Assembly: GCA_039811185.1 (NCBI GenBank)
Contig: JBDHYF010000007.1
Location: 100,784 to 164,783, forward strand
DNA from: JAEZDR01 sp039811185
GTDB taxonomy: Bacteria > Bacteroidota > Bacteroidia > Chitinophagales > Chitinophagaceae
DNA length: 64,000 nt
Reading direction: 5' to 3'
The position numbers and the translations under genes were made by a program. The notes under the pieces are model-generated. The model made no database searches. It saw only the letters and a list, made by a program, of their open reading frames with translations, and was not told where the DNA came from. This document shows, in pieces, positions 52,376 to 61,254 of the stretch (the stretch's first letter is position 1; every line of letters starts with the position of its first letter).

Positions 52376-52918
52376 TTACACAGTTAATTCGTTCTCTTTT
52401 TGAATAGCGGTTCCTGTTTTAAAAATAACGGCGATAATGTAGATGATGGCACCGGTAAATAAAAAGGCATCGCCTTCTCCCCAAAATCGCCCGAGGGGAG
52501 AAAGGTCTACTCCGCGATGCGTCATATTTTTTGCAACTTGTTTTGCCACCAAAATAAGCACACCCGCAGCAATCGTAAGGTATGCAATACTTAAAATTCT
52601 TTTTGCCACCGAAAGGGTAAAGGGACGGTTCAAATCAATCTTAAACATCAACAGAATCACAAGGTAAAACATGACCGCTTTCAAAAAAGATATGCAAAGA
52701 GCCAAACCGTATAGTACGTAAAATGCCGTGGTGCTTGCACGATAAACGCCTTGCATATCTAATTTTTCGTATAACCGAGGTACGGCTTCAGGACGAAAGA
52801 CATTAAAAAGGAAGTTAACCAGCAGAGCGCCAAACTCAATGCTTAGCCCTACAAATACGATCCATACGATGACGTGTAGAAAGTAAGAGATAAAACGATT
52901 TGTTTTGGTAACCATCAT
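52376..52918 (-). CDS. DUF2975 membrane protein
   Basis: A 180-residue protein with four transmembrane helices (ISYFLHVIVWIVFVGLSIEF, FYVLYGLALCISFLKAVMF, LSIAYLTIAAGVLILVAKQV, AFLFTGAIIYIIAVIFKTGT), the layout of DUF2975 proteins that occur upstream of an XRE regulator. Function unknown; the pair is thought to sense membrane or small-molecule signals. The start ATG at 52918 has no clear alternative. Confidence 0.88.
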   Translation of the reverse strand: MMVTKTNRFISYFLHVIVWIVFVGLSIEFGALLVNFLFNVFRPEAVPRLYEKLDMQGVYRASTTAFYVLYGLALCISFLKAVMFYLVILLMFKIDLNRPFTLSVAKRILSIAYLTIAAGVLILVAKQVAKNMTHRGVDLSPLGRFWGEGDAFLFTGAIIYIIAVIFKTGTAIQKENELTV

Positions 52919-53108
52919 TTCAATTTTAAAACAAACCTATAAATTTTATTGATAAACGATAAATATTTTTTAATTATTAATTAATTTTCTTTGGGCTTAA
53001 TCAGGCAGGAGGGGTCGCGTTCGTTTCATGTTTTGAGGAATCTACTTGTCCGGATAAATTTCATTGAGGCGATGGGCTTTATTGGTTCATTAATTTTTCT
53101 TCCGGATG

Positions 53109-54081
53109 TCAATTGAAATAGATTCGATGATTAGAAGGATTCCGCGGCTTCAAAAACATTTTTCGGTTAGGAAAATCGATGCTTATCTGTGCAAACTTTT
53201 CCATTAGGTTGTTTCCAAAAAACCCGATGGCATCCTTCCTCGCAAAATAGCCGGCTTCGGGTTGCACAATAATGAAGGGATCAGTAATAACGATGCTTCC
53301 TAAAACAACCGAATCCAGTTTATAGGCAAACAGGTTTGCGGCGCCGCCGATGCCGCTGCCGGTAAGCGTTAATGCAGGTTTCAGGAGGCTGTCGGCGGCT
53401 ACAAGTTGCCTGAAAACAGCGGTTGTTGTGTTGATAAAAATTTCGTCTGTTTCAAATAAAGATGAACCGCTATCGTATCGAAATGCCACTGCAATTTTTA
53501 TGACCAATCTTAGATGTGATTGCCGGAATTCCATTGTCCATGAAAAACGGCAGTACCACCAAAGACGACGTGTCGGCGAGCCGGTTGAAGTGTATTTGCA
53601 GAAGCTCAAAATCGATGGTAATCGCAAATTGTTTCAGATAATCTGTTCCTAAAATTCCATCAAGTTTTTGTCCGGGAGGCGCTGGTGCGCCTTTCAAACT
53701 ATAAGTGGTAAGCGAGAGCTTTTTAGCGCTGTCTGAGCCGCGGTGTCGCACATTTGCCCATACAGAGGGAGCCAGCATTTTCCCCATTGTTCCTTCCACC
53801 GTGTCGCGCTGAAAAGCTGACAGCTTAAGCATTTCAGCCGTTTCGGAGTCGATGGCGGATGTATTGGCGCCGGTGTCCATCAAAAAAAGCAGGCTGTCTG
53901 TATGTTCCACTTTCATCCTTAGAAAAATCAGCTTTTGATGGTAGTGAAAAGTTTGTGGGTACTGTTGGGCATTTAGATGTGTTGTTGACGCAAAAAGGAA
54001 CAACACAACGGCAATACGAATTTTGTTAGCGAGCGGCGGAAGTGGCATCAGCATTTTATTATCCGCCGAACATATCATCAA
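53109..54081 (-). pseudogene. Retropepsin-like aspartyl protease with a frameshift
   Basis: Two frames together make a signal-peptide aspartyl protease with two domains. The first frame (from 54081) has the catalytic FLMDTGANTSAIDSE and LDGILGTDYLKQF. The second frame supplies the second catalytic motif FRYDSGSSLFETDE and ends FLKPRNPSNHRIYFN. They meet at 53495-53499, a run of five T (five A on the coding strand); four instead of five A would restore one continuous reading (ITSKIGHKIAVAFRYDSGS). It is either a pseudogene or a single-base sequencing error. I report it as one broken gene. Confidence 0.85.
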
Positions 54082-54205
54082 GATTTTGTTGAAACAATTC
54101 CGTTTGATAACCGGCGTTTCAAAGGGTTAAAAGGTTGGTAAGTATAGAGGCGCTCCCCGGCTGATATTTTAAATCGCAAAAGCGTACTTGTCCGTGCGTT
54201 GATTG

Positions 54206-55477
54206 TTAATCGGATGCTATTTCCTCCTCTTCGGCGGAAGGCCCCGGAAGTTCGAGCACCTGAATCGTTTGTATGGCCGTTCCGGCAATTCCACGCAGGG
54301 CGTTATACATGTAATTTGTGTTGTTCAACACTTTTTGCAATTGCTTTTCCCGCTTCTTCCAATGTCCTGTAATCGATCTTTTTTCGGTCTCCAGATCGTC
54401 TTTCATCTGTACATAACCTTCAATAATCCCTTCTACCTGAAGTTTAAATTCGTTACTTGTAAGGTAATCGTACAGCATCACCATCTTGTCGCCTTTGTTT
54501 TCCTGCGATGCGGTGGCCAGATCGAGCGCAATAATGTGCTCCCGAATAACGTGACAAAGACCTTTAAACTCTTCGTATGTGCATACCCACACGCCTTCTT
54601 TCAGGCCCATCCGTTCCATGCCTGCCGGCATTACGTCGGTAACAAAGATGCCCATATTCGCCCCGTGCTCCCTGATGTCGTTCTTAAACTTTTCAATCCA
54701 GCTTTTACCAAAGTCTTTCGTCCGTTTGCTCTCGTAATAAATGCAGCCGCAGTTTTCTTTCGTTTTGGTGTTGATGATGTGGCGGCAGTCCGCACCGCGG
54801 GCACCTTTTTTTACTTCAACAATTGTGTCGTAAGGGAAGTTCGTTCTGAGCCATTCTTCAATTGCAAGTTCCTGCACTTCGCCTTGTAGCTGCACAGATC
54901 CCTGCTCTTGTTTTCGCCGCATTTCATCCGTAAGTTTTTTCTGGTCTTCCAGTTGTTTCTGCAGCTCCTTTATGGCCAGTTCGTTCTTATCTTGTTCTGC
55001 CTTTTTTATTTTTTCCTTTTCATGGGAAAGGGCGATATTCAGCTGCCGCTGCGCCTCGGCTTCTATGTCGGATTTCATTTCGGCTTTTTCGCGTTTCAGC
55101 TTTTCTATTTCGGCCTTGGTGGTATTGAGTTCCTTTACACGTTCCGATTTTTCATTGAGCTCTCTTTGAAGCAGCGCCACCTCGTCTGATTTCTCCTTTT
55201 CGAGGCGCTCCCGAATACCGCTTTCAAGGCTACGTTTTTCTTCCTTCAGCCGCGCTTCGAGGCGTTGCTGAAACAGCTCGTTTTCCCGCTGCTTCTTCTT
55301 TTCAAAATCTGCTCTTTCCTTTTCCAACTCATCTTGCTGTTGTTTAAAAGTGGAGCGCACTTTTTCCAGATCAGCATTAAACTTCGATTGAAGCTGTGAT
55401 TGCAATTGCTGATATAAGATGCTGTTTACGTCGATTTCTGTGGCGCAGTTGGGACAGTTAATTTTTGTTTGGCTCAT
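54206..55477 (-). CDS. DUF2130 domain protein
   Basis: A 423-residue protein with an N-terminal zinc-ribbon-like start (INCPNCATEIDVNSILYQQL), a long coiled coil (about 30-200, for example RADFEKKKQRENELFQQRLE), and the C-terminal DUF2130 domain (FPYDTIVEVKKGARGADCRH, then CIYYESKRTKDFGKSWIEKF), which has a PD-(D/E)xK-like nuclease fold (D, E-S-K). The family is distantly related to RmuC-type and restriction nucleases, but no role is established. It is monocistronic, with a candidate -7 element upstream. Confidence 0.88.
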   Translation of the reverse strand: MSQTKINCPNCATEIDVNSILYQQLQSQLQSKFNADLEKVRSTFKQQQDELEKERADFEKKKQRENELFQQRLEARLKEEKRSLESGIRERLEKEKSDEVALLQRELNEKSERVKELNTTKAEIEKLKREKAEMKSDIEAEAQRQLNIALSHEKEKIKKAEQDKNELAIKELQKQLEDQKKLTDEMRRKQEQGSVQLQGEVQELAIEEWLRTNFPYDTIVEVKKGARGADCRHIINTKTKENCGCIYYESKRTKDFGKSWIEKFKNDIREHGANMGIFVTDVMPAGMERMGLKEGVWVCTYEEFKGLCHVIREHIIALDLATASQENKGDKMVMLYDYLTSNEFKLQVEGIIEGYVQMKDDLETEKRSITGHWKKREKQLQKVLNNTNYMYNALRGIAGTAIQTIQVLELPGPSAEEEEIASD

Positions 55478-55505
55478 GTTAAATCGTTTTAAGGGTAACG
55501 GGAGT

Positions 55506-55513
55506 CAAAAATA
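55506..55513 (-). promoter_or_regulatory. Candidate -7 promoter element for the DUF2130 gene
   Basis: On the - strand TATTTTTG matches TAnnTTTG, 28 bases before the ATG at 55477. A -33 element is not apparent. Confidence 0.33.
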
Positions 55514-55572
55514 CCGTAAGACGAGTATTTTAAAAAGCTTTACAGGAGGTTGAGGCGGCTTTTCAGCAGCCT

Positions 55573-55601
55573 GCCCGCGTGAGGGATTGCACTGGAAAGC
55601 C
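55573..55601 (+). repeat. Dispersed repeat, partial copy 3 (left arm only)
   Basis: GCCCGCGTGAGGGATTGCAC continuing to GGAAAGCC matches the left arm of copies 1 and 2, but no hairpin or right arm follows. It is probably a truncated copy in the accessory region. Confidence 0.7.
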
Positions 55602-55731
55602 TTTGAGTGTTTGACGATAAGCTTTTTAATTCGGACTCGTAGGGTTCTGCATTTTCGACGTTGCCTTAATGCTTTGCGACCATCCTCAAATCTTATGTTG
55701 TCCAACCGGACTACTTTTCTAACTTCGATTT

Positions 55732-56084
55732 GTAGACAAAAAACGTAAAATCTTTTTCTTCAAAGATTATTCAGAGAATTTTACGACACCCTGACCATGG
55801 AAAGTCCAAAAGAAGGTTTTGTGGACGTTGGAAATTGTGGAAACGCTGGACAGAATTTCTGAAATCTATTTCAACCATTTGGGGAATACAGAAGGGCTTT
55901 ATGAAATAAGAGTTCAGGTAGCCAAAAACATTTATCGCATTCTTTGCTTCTTTGACAAAAACGAGCTTGTGGTAGTAGGGCACGGCTTTCAAAAGAAAAC
56001 ATAAAGACGCCACAACCAGAACTTGGCAGAGCAGAAAAAATTATAGAGCAGTACTATGAAGAGAAAAAATCTAACGAGTCTTAG
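55732..56084 (+). pseudogene. higB: HigB/RelE-type toxin remnant
   Basis: Fragments in several frames read like a phage-derived Gp49/HigB toxin: KRKIFFFKDY, then REFYDTLT, then LWTLEIVETLDRISEIYFNH to KNIYRILCFFDKNELVVVGH, GFQKKT, and finally KTPQPELGRAEKIIEQYYEE up to the TAG at 56082-56084. At least three frame changes interrupt it, so it cannot be expressed as a whole. Toxin before antitoxin is the usual hig order. Confidence 0.8.
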
Positions 56085-56349
56085 CCACTTTATAGACGAA
56101 AAAAGCAGGACCGAAAGGTAGTAAGAACCGTGACAAATACAACCGCGGAGCATTCAGGCTTGGTGTGCTTATTCAGCAGGCAAGACAGGAAAAAGGGTTG
56201 ACACAAGAGCAACCTGTGAGCTTGCGGGAACAAATAAGTCCTACATTTCCAAACTGGAAAAGGATTTGAAAGATGTGCGGTTTTCGACATTGCAACGCAT
56301 CAACACTGGTGGACTTGGTGGACAACTTCAAATCTCTATTAAAGTTTAA
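56056..56349 (+). pseudogene. higA: HigA-type antitoxin remnant
   Basis: It begins MKRKNLTSLSHFIDEKSRTE like HigA antitoxins, then after a stop and a shift reads GAFRLGVLIQQARQEKGLTQ and, after another shift, CELAGTNKSYISKLEKDLKD VRFSTLQRI, the XRE helix-turn-helix. It ends GLGGQLQISIKV at the TAA 56347-56349. The ATG overlaps the toxin remnant, as in intact pairs. Both genes of the pair are decayed. Confidence 0.8.
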
Positions 56350-56560
56350 TGATGGAGATGAAGCGCTACAGCAACAAAGTAGTTATCGTTTTTATTATGC
56401 GCCAACGCCAATTTCGGTTCAAAAGGTTGGAAGATTCGCTTTACTCGTAAAAACTTAATTGTAAATCTTTGTCGGGCTTTAACGAGTTTAAATTCCTTGA
56501 AGACAAAGGAGTGAAGCCATAACGTGCGCAAGCATCGGCTGGCGTCGGTGCAATCGCCGA

Positions 56561-56695
56561 TTATCTTGCATCGATCTCTTTACCTGCCAGTTGGTTGATA
56601 ATCCATTCAATTTTTTGGTTGTACTCATCAATCTGATTTTGGTACTTGTCGATGCCGTTTGTTGTAAGTTGGAAGCGAAGGACGGGTGCGGGCAT
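56561..56695 (-). CDS. Possible 44-residue protein
   Basis: A short - strand frame starting MPAPVLRFQLTTNGIDKYQN and ending LAGKEIDAR, amphipathic and helical (QIDEYNQKIEWIINQL). Its amino acids look protein-like and it ends just before an inverted repeat at about 56525-56566. It lies 19 bases downstream of the GNAT gene. It is too short for a firm call; it may be a remnant. Confidence 0.35.
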   Translation of the reverse strand: MPAPVLRFQLTTNGIDKYQNQIDEYNQKIEWIINQLAGKEIDAR

Positions 56696-56714
56696 GAAAA
56701 CTCCATGTTTTGCG

Positions 56715-57281
56715 TTAGCCTCTTTTATTGAAGCGCATGAACCGGTTCTTTTTGTCCCAGGTTGTTTTTTTCAGTTCATACCAATCGGTCGGATCGCCCT
56801 CATAGTCGAAAGTTTCTTTCAGGTGAAAGCCCAATTTAACCAACACATTTTTTGAATGTGCGTTTTTCGGGTCAGTGATGGCAAAGATCGTGTCAACGTT
56901 TAAGTTTTTAAATCCGTAGTCGAGTATTGCATTCGACGATTCAGTAGCAAAACCTTTTCCCCAATGTTTTCTTTTAAACCGATAACCGAGTTCGTAAAAA
57001 TTAATATGATTGTTTAGTGGTTGGTTAAAATACTTTAGTCCCGACCAACCGATACATTCGTTTGTTGCCTTATCAACCACCGCCCAACGAGCAATTCCGT
57101 TTTGCTCGTATTGCGTTTTCAGCATTTGAATCGCCTTTCTTATTTCGTCCATTGATTTTACCGGCTTGTTCTCGATATAGAGATGAACTTCCGGGTCGGA
57201 GTCCATTTCGAATAAGTCATCTTCGTCCGTATATGCTAACTCTCTTATAAGTAGTCGTTCTGTTTCTATAAGGATGTTCAT
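56715..57281 (-). CDS. GNAT family N-acetyltransferase (RimJ/RimL-like)
   Basis: A 188-residue acetyltransferase. The N terminus ETERLLIRELAYTDEDDLFE is typical, motif A is ELGYRFKRKHWGKGFATESS, and NVLVKLGFHLKETFDYEGD is the conserved end. It would acetylate a small molecule or protein N terminus with acetyl-CoA. It sits alone among cassette-like pieces; the substrate is unknown. Confidence 0.92.
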   Translation of the reverse strand: MNILIETERLLIRELAYTDEDDLFEMDSDPEVHLYIENKPVKSMDEIRKAIQMLKTQYEQNGIARWAVVDKATNECIGWSGLKYFNQPLNNHINFYELGYRFKRKHWGKGFATESSNAILDYGFKNLNVDTIFAITDPKNAHSKNVLVKLGFHLKETFDYEGDPTDWYELKKTTWDKKNRFMRFNKRG

Positions 57282-57640
57282 CTTTCAGTGGATTCTTTAT
57301 TGTTTATGTTAGGTCGTTATGCGAACCGGTAACAGCTTTCAACACGAAGCAGTGTTGTGGTTTGACTGCGTTTCGGTTTAAGCATTTCCGGGGATTTAGC
57401 ACTAAAATTGAATCAAAGAATGAATGTCGAGCCTTCCCAGATGCCCAATCGAAGCCCTTCAGCCCGGCTTTGGTAATACTTTCTTTTAACATAGTTATTC
57501 AATTCGTATTCAAAACATCGTCCCGCCCGTTCGGCGCGAACTTCGGTCAACCACATCAATTCGCATATTTGCCAAGCCGACATTCGCACGAAAAATGTTT
57601 GTACCGGTTAAAAATTTTACTATGTACAAAGGCCTTCTTG
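57282..57640. other. Intergenic stretch without a supported gene
   Basis: I see no coding sequence that looks real here. Frames of 60-100 codons on both strands have poor amino-acid composition. The part next to the GNAT start contains GTTAGGTCGTTATG, which loosely resembles an integron-type core site, but pairing arms are weak. The middle (57330-57490) has no obvious repeat. Confidence 0.5.
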
Positions 57641-57955
57641 TTAAGAGAACGATGCCAGCAGCGATAACCCAATATTGGCTACAAACCTTACAATAAGCCA
57701 TCCATTGCCTATTTGGGTTTCCACCGTTCTATGCCGGTTGCAGCGCCATAGTACTGCGCAAGTGACTGCGTTTAAGAAAAACAGTATAGCAAAAACAAGG
57801 CTTGGAAAGCGGACATCGAAGCGGTTAACCGCCGAAAATGCAATAAACAGCACTACCGTAAGAATATTGGTAATAAGGTTTGTTACCTGAATTCTACCAA
57901 TAACAATTTTAGTTACTTCCTGGTGGTTCATACCGTTGTGTTTTAATACGTTCAA
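57641..57955 (-). CDS. Small membrane protein of unknown function
   Basis: A 104-residue protein with three hydrophobic helices (TNLITNILTVVLFIAFSAVN, LVFAILFFLNAVTCAVLW, WLIVRFVANIGLSLLASF). The ATG at 57955 or one eight codons later (57931, MNHQEVTKIVIG) could be the start. No family is recognised. It lies between two cassette-like boundaries and 18 bases before an inverted repeat next to hsdR. Confidence 0.55.
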   Translation of the reverse strand: MNVLKHNGMNHQEVTKIVIGRIQVTNLITNILTVVLFIAFSAVNRFDVRFPSLVFAILFFLNAVTCAVLWRCNRHRTVETQIGNGWLIVRFVANIGLSLLASFS

Positions 57956-57973
57956 ACTACCGTTTTTTGTCGT

Positions 57974-58057
57974 GCGTTGGCTTGGTGGCTCTTTTGCAAA
58001 ACTTGGCTTTAGCGTGGGCTTGTGCGGTTTTGCAATGTGCCACCAATAGCGTTGGCT
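57974..58057. repeat. Long imperfect inverted repeat at the 3' end of hsdR
   Basis: Arms at 57982-58002 (TTGGTGGCTCTTTTGCAAAA C) and 58027-58046 (GTTTTGCAATGTGCCACCAA) pair almost fully around a 24-base loop, and the direct repeat GCGTTGGCT brackets the structure at 57974-57982 and 58049-58057. The right bracket touches the hsdR stop codon (58056-58058). It may be a terminator without a T run, or a recombination site of attC-like shape. Confidence 0.6.
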
Positions 58058-60437
58058 ATGCGTTTAGTCTGTTACTGAAAGTTGACTTTAAGTCGTTAAT
58101 TACTATATTAAATTTCCCATCAAATTTTTTGTTTACTTCATCATACGAACCAATCAGCCTTTCGTAAATTGGATTTCCAAAAATGTCTTTCTCGTCAATA
58201 CTACGTTTAGAAGCAAGGTTAGAAGCAAAAATGTCTTTGATTTTTTTCAGCACTACTATTTGTTCGTCCGTAAAGTCGTAAGTGTGTATGTAGGATAGAT
58301 AGTTTTTCTCAATGCGTTCTTTTGGTGTAGGGATTTTCTTTTTACCTAATGCGTGAAGCAAAAAGTCCCAAGCTGAACCTTCGGGGAAGTCGTACATTTT
58401 TTGCAAATGTCCTTCGTCCAAAAAGGTGTTTGGTTTGCTTAACCAGTCAAGCAATTTGGTGATTTCTTCGTCTGTCGGCTGATAGTCGTCTTGTTTGGCT
58501 TTCTCTTTCAAGTCTGCCATTACAGGCTCTTGTGTTTTCTTTAATTCTTCTTCAAATATTCGTTTGGCTTCTTCAATCGGAATATTGTCTTTTATAACAA
58601 TAGAATCTCCATGAATTTCTACTCGCTGAATTAAATGAGCAGGGTCGGGGTTGTCAATTAAAAAGTAGTCGCCTTTTGGTTGTGGTGTTCCTGGCACTTT
58701 TGGTTTTTGGTCGCCTGGCTTAACAATTTTCTTGTTCTCTTTCAGCGTTCCTTTTCCGTTGTCTTCCATTCGTCTGCACAAACCAACGAAGTCTAAAATG
58801 GTGAAACTGAATTTTCCTGTTTTCGGGTCAAGTCGTGTACCACGACCAACCATTTGAATGTATTTGCCTACGGATTTTGTCAAACCTGCAAATGCAATGT
58901 AACGAACGCAAGGAATGTCAACGCCTGTGCTTAAAATGTCAACCGAAGTAACTATGTATGGTTTATCGTAGGCTTTCTTAAATTTAGCTTTTATTATTTC
59001 ATTGTACTCGCTATTGTCAGATACTACTCTTTCACAATAAAGAAAACCATCTCCATAATCTTGCTCAAATACTTTATTTATGGCTTTTTGTAATTCAAAA
59101 CAGTGGTTTTGGCTTACACCAAAAACAATTACTTTCTCTCCGTATTGCGTATTCTTTTTGAGTTCTTCGGCTATGCGTAAACAATTTTCTTCTGAAATGA
59201 ATTTGCGGTTGAGTTGTTCTAATTTTAGTTTCTTTTCAGCACCAAGTGCAATTTGATATTTTTCCTTTGGCTCTAGAACGTGATCAAATGAAATGCCGCT
59301 TTCTTCGGCTTCTTGTATCAATGAAGAAAGCAACTCAATGGGTTTGTATGGGGCAAGGAAACCTTCGCTAATTCCCCTGTCCATATCAAATTGAAAATCG
59401 GGTTCGCCTGTTTCGCAACCAAATAGTTTGTAAGTGTCAATGATTGCCAAATCTTCTTCATCTACTTCTGTTCCATCTTTGGATGTGGCTATTCTTGGCG
59501 TGGCTGTTAAACCAACTCTCGGGCAAAGAAAATGGTCGAAGATTAATTTTCGGTTTACGTTAATGCTTCTGTGGCACTCGTCCACAATAATTAAATCGTA
59601 AAAGTTGGAAGGTAAATCGCTGTGGATTAATTCCAAAGTGTCAATTACCACAACGTGAATACTGGCGTGTTTTCTTGCTCTGAAATTGGAAGTAGTTATC
59701 CAACTGCTGGTATGTTCACGGCTGATTAAAGCAAAGCCATCATCAACCGACTGTTTGGCTAACATTCTTCTATCCACTACAAACAAAATGCGTTTACACA
59801 AACCGCTTCCCAATAAGGCTTTTACCAAGGCAACGGCTGTTCGGGTTTTGCCCAAACCTGTTGCCATATGGATTAGCATTTTTTGTTTGCCTGCTTTGTA
59901 GTTTTCTATGATTGTGCGAATACATTGCAGTTGGTAATAACGTTCTTTTCCAATGGTCGGGTCAAAACCTCCTGCAATAGTCGTATCAATGGTTATTTCT
60001 TTGTTGGAAGCTATTTTTTTCTGTTGTTCAACTTTGAGCTTCATTTCTTCCAAGCTCATAAAATTGGTTACTTGCTTAAACTCTCCTGCGTCTAAACCTT
60101 TCCAAGCATTGTCGTAAAACAAAATGCGTTCGGCACTGCAAGCATACAAAAAACGGGGTTTGAGCAAATGCGTAACTACGGTACGCAACTTCAATAAGTC
60201 TTTATTTTCTTTATCGAGATTGTTTTCAATAACCGCTAAAACTTCACCATTCAAATCTTGCAAAACAATGTCAGGACGTATGTTTTTAAGATTCGGATAA
60301 TCTTTTTTCAGATTTTCAGGAATATCATAAATGGGTTGATACAATAAAGTATCGCCAACTTTCCAACCGTAATCATTTACTAATCGTTGAATGATTGGTA
60401 AATCGGTAGAAGTGGCTTCGTTAATTTTCTTTGCCAT
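58056..60437 (-). CDS. hsdR: Type I restriction endonuclease subunit R (HsdR-like)
   Basis: A 793-residue translocase. The N-terminal nuclease-type domain shows RPDIVLQDLNGEVLAVIENN (54-73): P55-D56 and E71 fit PD-(D/E)xK, but the position of the catalytic lysine is asparagine N73. The helicase part has Walker A HMATGLGKTRTAVALV, DEAH-type VDECHRSI, TATPRIATSKDG (motif III-like) and motif VI QMVGRGTRLDP. It drives DNA translocation and cleavage with the M and S subunits. It is 1 base after the KilA-N gene in the same operon. Length is short for HsdR but has all helicase motifs and a C-terminal domain. Confidence 0.92.
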   Translation of the reverse strand: MAKKINEATSTDLPIIQRLVNDYGWKVGDTLLYQPIYDIPENLKKDYPNLKNIRPDIVLQDLNGEVLAVIENNLDKENKDLLKLRTVVTHLLKPRFLYACSAERILFYDNAWKGLDAGEFKQVTNFMSLEEMKLKVEQQKKIASNKEITIDTTIAGGFDPTIGKERYYQLQCIRTIIENYKAGKQKMLIHMATGLGKTRTAVALVKALLGSGLCKRILFVVDRRMLAKQSVDDGFALISREHTSSWITTSNFRARKHASIHVVVIDTLELIHSDLPSNFYDLIIVDECHRSINVNRKLIFDHFLCPRVGLTATPRIATSKDGTEVDEEDLAIIDTYKLFGCETGEPDFQFDMDRGISEGFLAPYKPIELLSSLIQEAEESGISFDHVLEPKEKYQIALGAEKKLKLEQLNRKFISEENCLRIAEELKKNTQYGEKVIVFGVSQNHCFELQKAINKVFEQDYGDGFLYCERVVSDNSEYNEIIKAKFKKAYDKPYIVTSVDILSTGVDIPCVRYIAFAGLTKSVGKYIQMVGRGTRLDPKTGKFSFTILDFVGLCRRMEDNGKGTLKENKKIVKPGDQKPKVPGTPQPKGDYFLIDNPDPAHLIQRVEIHGDSIVIKDNIPIEEAKRIFEEELKKTQEPVMADLKEKAKQDDYQPTDEEITKLLDWLSKPNTFLDEGHLQKMYDFPEGSAWDFLLHALGKKKIPTPKERIEKNYLSYIHTYDFTDEQIVVLKKIKDIFASNLASKRSIDEKDIFGNPIYERLIGSYDEVNKKFDGKFNIVINDLKSTFSNRLNA

Positions 60438-60438
60438 A

Positions 60439-61254
60439 CTATTTCAATAATTTGCGATTTTCAACATCCACCAATATTTTCATTTGTTGTATAGCAATCG
60501 TATTAAGCTTTACCAACCTTTCGTTTTGCGATAATCCTTCATTGATAAAAACGGCATTGATATTTTCCATATTACTCAAACAAATGAGTTCATTTATGCT
60601 TGCATAATCTCTTATGTTTCCTTTTAGCTTGGGATTAGCATCTCTCCACTGTTTAGCTGTAATGCCAAACAGCGCAACATTAAGTACATCTGCTTCATTT
60701 GCATAAATAATAGAAGTTTGCGAGGCAGACAATTCTTTTGGAATTAAGTTTTGCTTAATGGCATCGGTATGGATATGGTAATTGAGCTTTGCCAGTTCAC
60801 GTTTTGCACTCCAACCTATTTGTTTTTGTTCTTCTTCTTTTAGGCGTTGAAATTCATTTATCAAATAAAGTTTAAAAGGAACACTTATGGCAGACCCAAA
60901 TTCAAAGGCAATATCTTTGTGGGCAAAAGTGCCTCCGTATTTCCCTTTTTTTGAAATAATACCAATAGCATTGGTTTTCTCTACCCATTCGGAAACGCTC
61001 AGTACAAAACTAGGCAAGCCTGCCTGTGTTTTAAAGTGGTCAAATTCGACCACTTTAAAATTGGGGTTATGAATTAACTCCCAAGTGCCCAAAAATTCAA
61101 GGGTGTAACGATTGCGTAACCAGTTTTTTATAATATCAGCAGCACGGCTTTCAGATACTTTTCCGTTTGCCATATCTGTAAGAGAAATATAGTCTTGCTC
61201 CGCTACCGATATGATAGTAATCTCCGTATTTTCTACTTTAATTTTCTTGCTCAT
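60439..61254 (-). CDS. KilA-N domain protein
   Basis: A 271-residue protein whose N-terminal KilA-N domain is clear: DYISLTDMANGKVSESRAAD, then IIKNWLRNRYTLEFLGTWEL and GLPSFVLSVSEWVEKTNAIG, ending with the FGSAISVPFKLYLINEFQRL helix. KilA-N is a DNA-binding domain found in phage and defence proteins. The C-terminal half (INELICLSNMENINAVFINE) matches proteins encoded between type I methylase and restriction genes. It overlaps the HsdMS gene by 17 bases. Probably an accessory or regulatory subunit of the system. Confidence 0.9.
   Translation of the reverse strand: MSKKIKVENTEITIISVAEQDYISLTDMANGKVSESRAADIIKNWLRNRYTLEFLGTWELIHNPNFKVVEFDHFKTQAGLPSFVLSVSEWVEKTNAIGIISKKGKYGGTFAHKDIAFEFGSAISVPFKLYLINEFQRLKEEEQKQIGWSAKRELAKLNYHIHTDAIKQNLIPKELSASQTSIIYANEADVLNVALFGITAKQWRDANPKLKGNIRDYASINELICLSNMENINAVFINEGLSQNERLVKLNTIAIQQMKILVDVENRKLLK

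Noticed and set aside
53109..53627. Separate gene for the second half of the aspartyl protease
   Set aside because: Its first codons are an out-of-frame reading of the upstream half; the protein has no own start region or signal peptide, so it is the end of one frameshifted gene.
19749..55601. The three similar repeat copies as a CRISPR array
   Set aside because: They are far apart, in different orientations, without regular spacers, and no cas genes are present.
57304..57667. Open frames of 60-100 codons on both strands between the GNAT and small membrane protein genes
   Set aside because: Composition is not protein-like, frames overlap each other, and no ribosome-binding site or motif supports any of them.
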